A stretch of DNA of 64,000 nucleotides from Gymnothorax reevesii (lineage: Eukaryota > Chordata > Actinopteri > Anguilliformes > Muraenidae). The number at the start of each line of letters is the position of its first letter. Within the stretch, counting starts at the first letter, position 1. The notes below the pieces were generated by a model, which was given only the letters and a program-made list of their open reading frames with translations, was not told where the DNA came from and searched no databases. A program made the translations under genes and the position numbers. Positions 61,570 through 64,000 of the stretch are shown here, piece by piece. The stretch lies in contig CM056573.1 of NCBI GenBank assembly GCA_029721435.1, forward strand, positions 120,303,947-120,367,946, written 5' to 3'.

Positions 61570-61666
61570 TATCCCCCACCGCACGATTAGTGCGAAGCGG
61601 GGGATATAGCATTGGGGTTCGTCCGTACGCCCGTACAGACACATAGAATTGAGGCGGTGGGGGATA
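61570..61666 (+). mobile_element. 97-bp hairpin-headed element (HINE-like)
   Basis: TATCCCCCACCGC (61570-61582) is matched by GCGGGGGATAT near 61597 and, perfectly over 13 bases, by GCGGTGGGGGATA at 61654-61666. A degenerate GTCCGTACGCCCGTAC run lies between. The smallest member of the set. Confidence 0.65.
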
Positions 61667-61689
61667 TTGCCATGTTAGCGGCAAACACA

Positions 61690-62640
61690 TGTTCAATTTC
61701 ATTTCGCTTTATTGGCATGACATATTTTAAATGTATATTTCCAAAGCGATATTACAATAATACGAACAATTATGAAAATAAATATATTAATATTAACAAT
61801 AAAAGTAGAAATATACAAACGATAACAGTATTTATAAAATAATGTAACTATGTATTTTACAGAATAGCAATGTCTTCATGTGTCTGCAGGTGCATGGTGC
61901 AGCTAGAGATGGTGGGGGTCAGGGGTCACTCTTGTCCCTCAGTCTGCGGCAGGCCGCTGTATATTGTGCTGCCAGATTTGTGCAACACGCAACCTTTCAC
62001 CAAGGAGGATATTTAATAATTGGGACTCAGGCAGGGCTTGAAGGTTGGGATGTTTACTTTCAAATTTTGCAAAAAATACTTCTCTAATGTGCCTGTATCT
62101 GTGGCACTGAGTGAGGAAGTGCAGCTCTGTCTCCACTCGCTGTTGGCTGCAGTGGGAGCACAGCCTCTCCTCCTGGGGCAGCCAGGTATCTGTTGTCTCC
62201 ATTATGAGGCTGTGATCACTGAGTCTGCACATTGTCAACACTTTCTGTACTTTATGATTTTTCGTAGTGGTCAGAAATTCTGCCACTGCGTGTTGTCGAT
62301 TTAGGGCCCAATAACATTCTGATTTCTGGGGATCGCTGTTTTTGAGATGTTTCCAGAATTTTGCTATCTGAATTTTTATCAGTAATGGATATTTGCCTTC
62401 TCTGCTCGCAGAGTAGATCGAGGCCCTGCAGTAACCCCTGTGCTGTGGGTGAAAGCAGGACCAAGTCAGTTGCGTAGAGTAGGAGTTAAATTTCTGTATT
62501 TTGTTATGTGAAACCAGGAACTGAGGATTGCTCCAACAAAGTAGCCAGTTCATTAATGTACATATTGAAGAGCACACATGATTTGATGTAAAAGAATTAT
62601 TGCTTAATGTGGGATTTTTTTCCCCACTGAATAAATGCAC
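61690..62640 (-). pseudogene. LINE fragment, C-terminal part of a reverse transcriptase protein
   Basis: The antisense frame 62640-61939 (233 residues) ends with a zinc-knuckle-like region, CSHCSQQRVETELHFLTQC (C161, C164, H174, C179), preceded by CRLSDHSLIMETTDTW, a pattern typical of the C-termini of fish LINE ORFs. Downstream on the minus strand, CCAATAAAGCG and an A-rich stretch resemble a LINE 3' end near 61690-61720. The enzyme core is absent. The clade is not assigned. Confidence 0.75.
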
Positions 62641-63034
62641 TCAAATTAAAGGTTGGATTTTCCTCTTCCTTTCCTATTTTCATTGTGGTCCTATATTATT
62701 TAGAATAAATAATTAATAAATAATATAAATAATAATCTGCGCCCGCAGAGGTTTTCTGTTCGGGGCTCTGGAAGCGACAATTATTACAGGAATTTTTTTC
62801 AAATTTTACACAGGCGAAGATATTTATTTGACAATGCTCGAGCAATTTTGGACGTCCAATATGGCTGCCGGCAGCCATTTTCTCCGAAAGTTGGGCATAC
62901 ACGACTTGGTCCCTGTGGCAAACGAGTTAAAAAAAAAAAAAAAAAAAGTCATAATTTATTAAATAATGGTCGTGCTTGTAGACTGATGTGTGACACCGGT
63001 CCAGTGTTTTTCATTTTATCAAGTCACATATACA

Positions 63035-63365
63035 CACGTACAGCGCTTGACTGCTCCCCCGCCCATTCCTTACACAAGATACCGGATGTTTTTCGGTAGG
63101 TTCAGCCAATGACATTGTCCACTCTAGTGTTTTCTTTAGCTCTGTGGGCAGGACAGGCATGGAGGTAGGAAAATAATGGGCTCTTTCCACTCGCTACCAT
63201 GGCTTCAGGGTCGCGCCGCTAGGTTATCCATAGTGCAGTGGCGGAGGCCAATCAGACTGTTATTAAGAGACTGTGGGAGCCCGTTTTTGTTCAAAACTGG
63301 ACAAAAACTCTTATTCACATTATCCGAAGACTGTATAGCAAAATACGCGATGGGAATTTTAAAAG
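63035..63365 (+). repeat. second copy of the 28.77-29.11 kb repeat
   Basis: Shares long stretches with 28765-29115, including CACTCTAGTGTTTTCTTTAG (here; CTACTCTAG.. there), GGAGCCCGTTTTTGTTCAAA and CACATTATCCGAAGACTGT. Differences are spread along the length, so the copies are old. An A18 run precedes it at 62930, as an A-rich run precedes the other copy. Confidence 0.8.
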
Positions 63366-63439
63366 AGCAATAACTAATTGTTCCCACTCACTGAATAACA
63401 GGAAAGTAAACTTCAGTCTTTAGATCTCAGTGGCCCCGT

Positions 63440-64000
63440 TTATATGGGTCCAAAAATCCTATTTACAATCAGATTGAAAGGTCAATCAGATTAAAAATGT
63501 CTCATATAAACACCTTAGCCAATCTCATTCACCCGGATCTGATTGTATTTCGGATCGGATTGTAAGAGGTAGTCTACGCCGATTGATAATTTGCTCCATG
63601 CTCCATGTGAACGACAGAGTGGAGCGGATTGTGTTGATAAAGAAGATTGTTCGGTCCACGCATGCGCTCCTAGTACGTAAGAGGCTCGTAAGTGAAGTGA
63701 CGTACGCAGAGCCAAACGCGGCCAAACTAATTAGAAATTTGCGTGCCATTCTTGATCCGTGAACTCGGTGAGGACCACAGTCTCCCACCAGTGCTGGCTG
63801 AGAACTTTCATCCACTGGCTCCGTGTTTTTGGCGGAGGAAAGGGCCAGCTGATCATTCTGGGTAACGAGAGTTCTCCTTCTCCTCCTGTCCAAATATCGC
63901 TTCAGGACGATTAACTGCTGCGACTTCAGAACCGCAAATTAATATAACCACGACACAATAAGCTTCCCCAACAAAACACGGCGTTGATCCATCTTTACAG
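63440..64000 (-). mobile_element. probable left part of a DNA element running off the window
   Basis: GGCCCCGTTTATATGGGTCC near 63441 followed by AATCAGATTGAAAGG resembles the terminal pattern of the element at 21447. An antisense open frame of 122 codons (63893-63525) is rich in basic residues near its start; I do not recognise it with confidence. No right end is in view. Confidence 0.35.

Larger units (their letters stand above)
60125..64000. other. intron downstream of exon 16
   Basis: Contains the elements at 60209-60915 and 61570-61666, CT-rich DNA at 61290-61560, a LINE fragment at 61690-62640, a second copy of the 28.7-kb repeat at 63035-63365 and the start of another DNA element near 63440. 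The last aqr exon was looked for and not found. Confidence 0.6.

Noticed and set aside
61221..61646. 141-codon Ser/Leu/Pro-rich frame as the last aqr exon
   Set aside because: It is CT-rich low-complexity sequence, and the expected conserved beginning of the aqr terminal exon is absent.

Overview
The window is a piece of vertebrate, most likely ray-finned fish, nuclear DNA. The reasons are a highly conserved animal spliceosome gene cut into short exons by GT-AG introns, Tc1-type transposons with long inverted ends, 5'-truncated LINEs, foldback MITEs and many microsatellites. The species cannot be told from the sequence.

One gene accounts for all host coding sequence I can support: aqr (aquarius, intron-binding protein IBP160), on the + strand. 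Sixteen consecutive internal coding exons lie at 1709-1878, 4625-4866, 5249-5401, 7928-7997, 10383-10493, 12885-12994, 19232-19367, 23059-23268, 30708-30845, 32039-32110, 34163-34350, 34861-35032, 43733-43903, 50495-50580, 56747-56921 and 60011-60124. Their phases join into one open frame of 772 codons without a stop. This covers roughly the C-terminal half of a protein of about 1,480 residues: the end of the region before the helicase, both RecA-like domains with helicase motifs from the Q-motif to motif VI, and part of the C-terminal tail. The 5' exons lie before position 1 and the last coding exon lies beyond 64000, so no promoter, start codon, stop codon or poly(A) site is in view.

The rest is intron. 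Introns 1, 2, 5, 11 and 15 are mostly plain. Intron 3 holds a 52-bp minisatellite of 25 exact-length units that grew from the end of exon 3 and the start of the intron. Intron 4 holds a hairpin-headed element with 150-bp class internal repeats and a long pyrimidine tract. Intron 6 holds a degenerate repeat, a truncated reverse transcriptase ORF and a near-perfect foldback. Intron 7 holds a 68-bp array and two MITE-like repeats. Intron 8 holds a TIR element of 2 kb with a second element nested in it, and a TA-flanked element of 1.6 kb. Intron 10 holds a 71-bp GA-rich array. Intron 12 holds a hairpin-headed element, a Tc1 MITE and a Tc1 transposon of 1.6 kb whose transposase has one in-frame stop. 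Intron 13 holds a 5'-truncated L1 with a clean 18-bp target duplication and its own nested insertion. Intron 14 holds several short repeats. The 3' intron holds two more hairpin-headed elements, a LINE fragment and a second copy of the 1.6-kb element's right half.

The two observations I consider strongest are the exon-border-derived minisatellite, with its 364-bp higher-order duplication, and a set of elements of different sequence that share one architecture: outer inverted repeat, extra inverted copy forming a head hairpin, often a GTCC/GTCT run, 150-160-bp tandem repeats, outer inverted repeat. No prokaryotic system, CRISPR array, rRNA or tRNA gene was seen.
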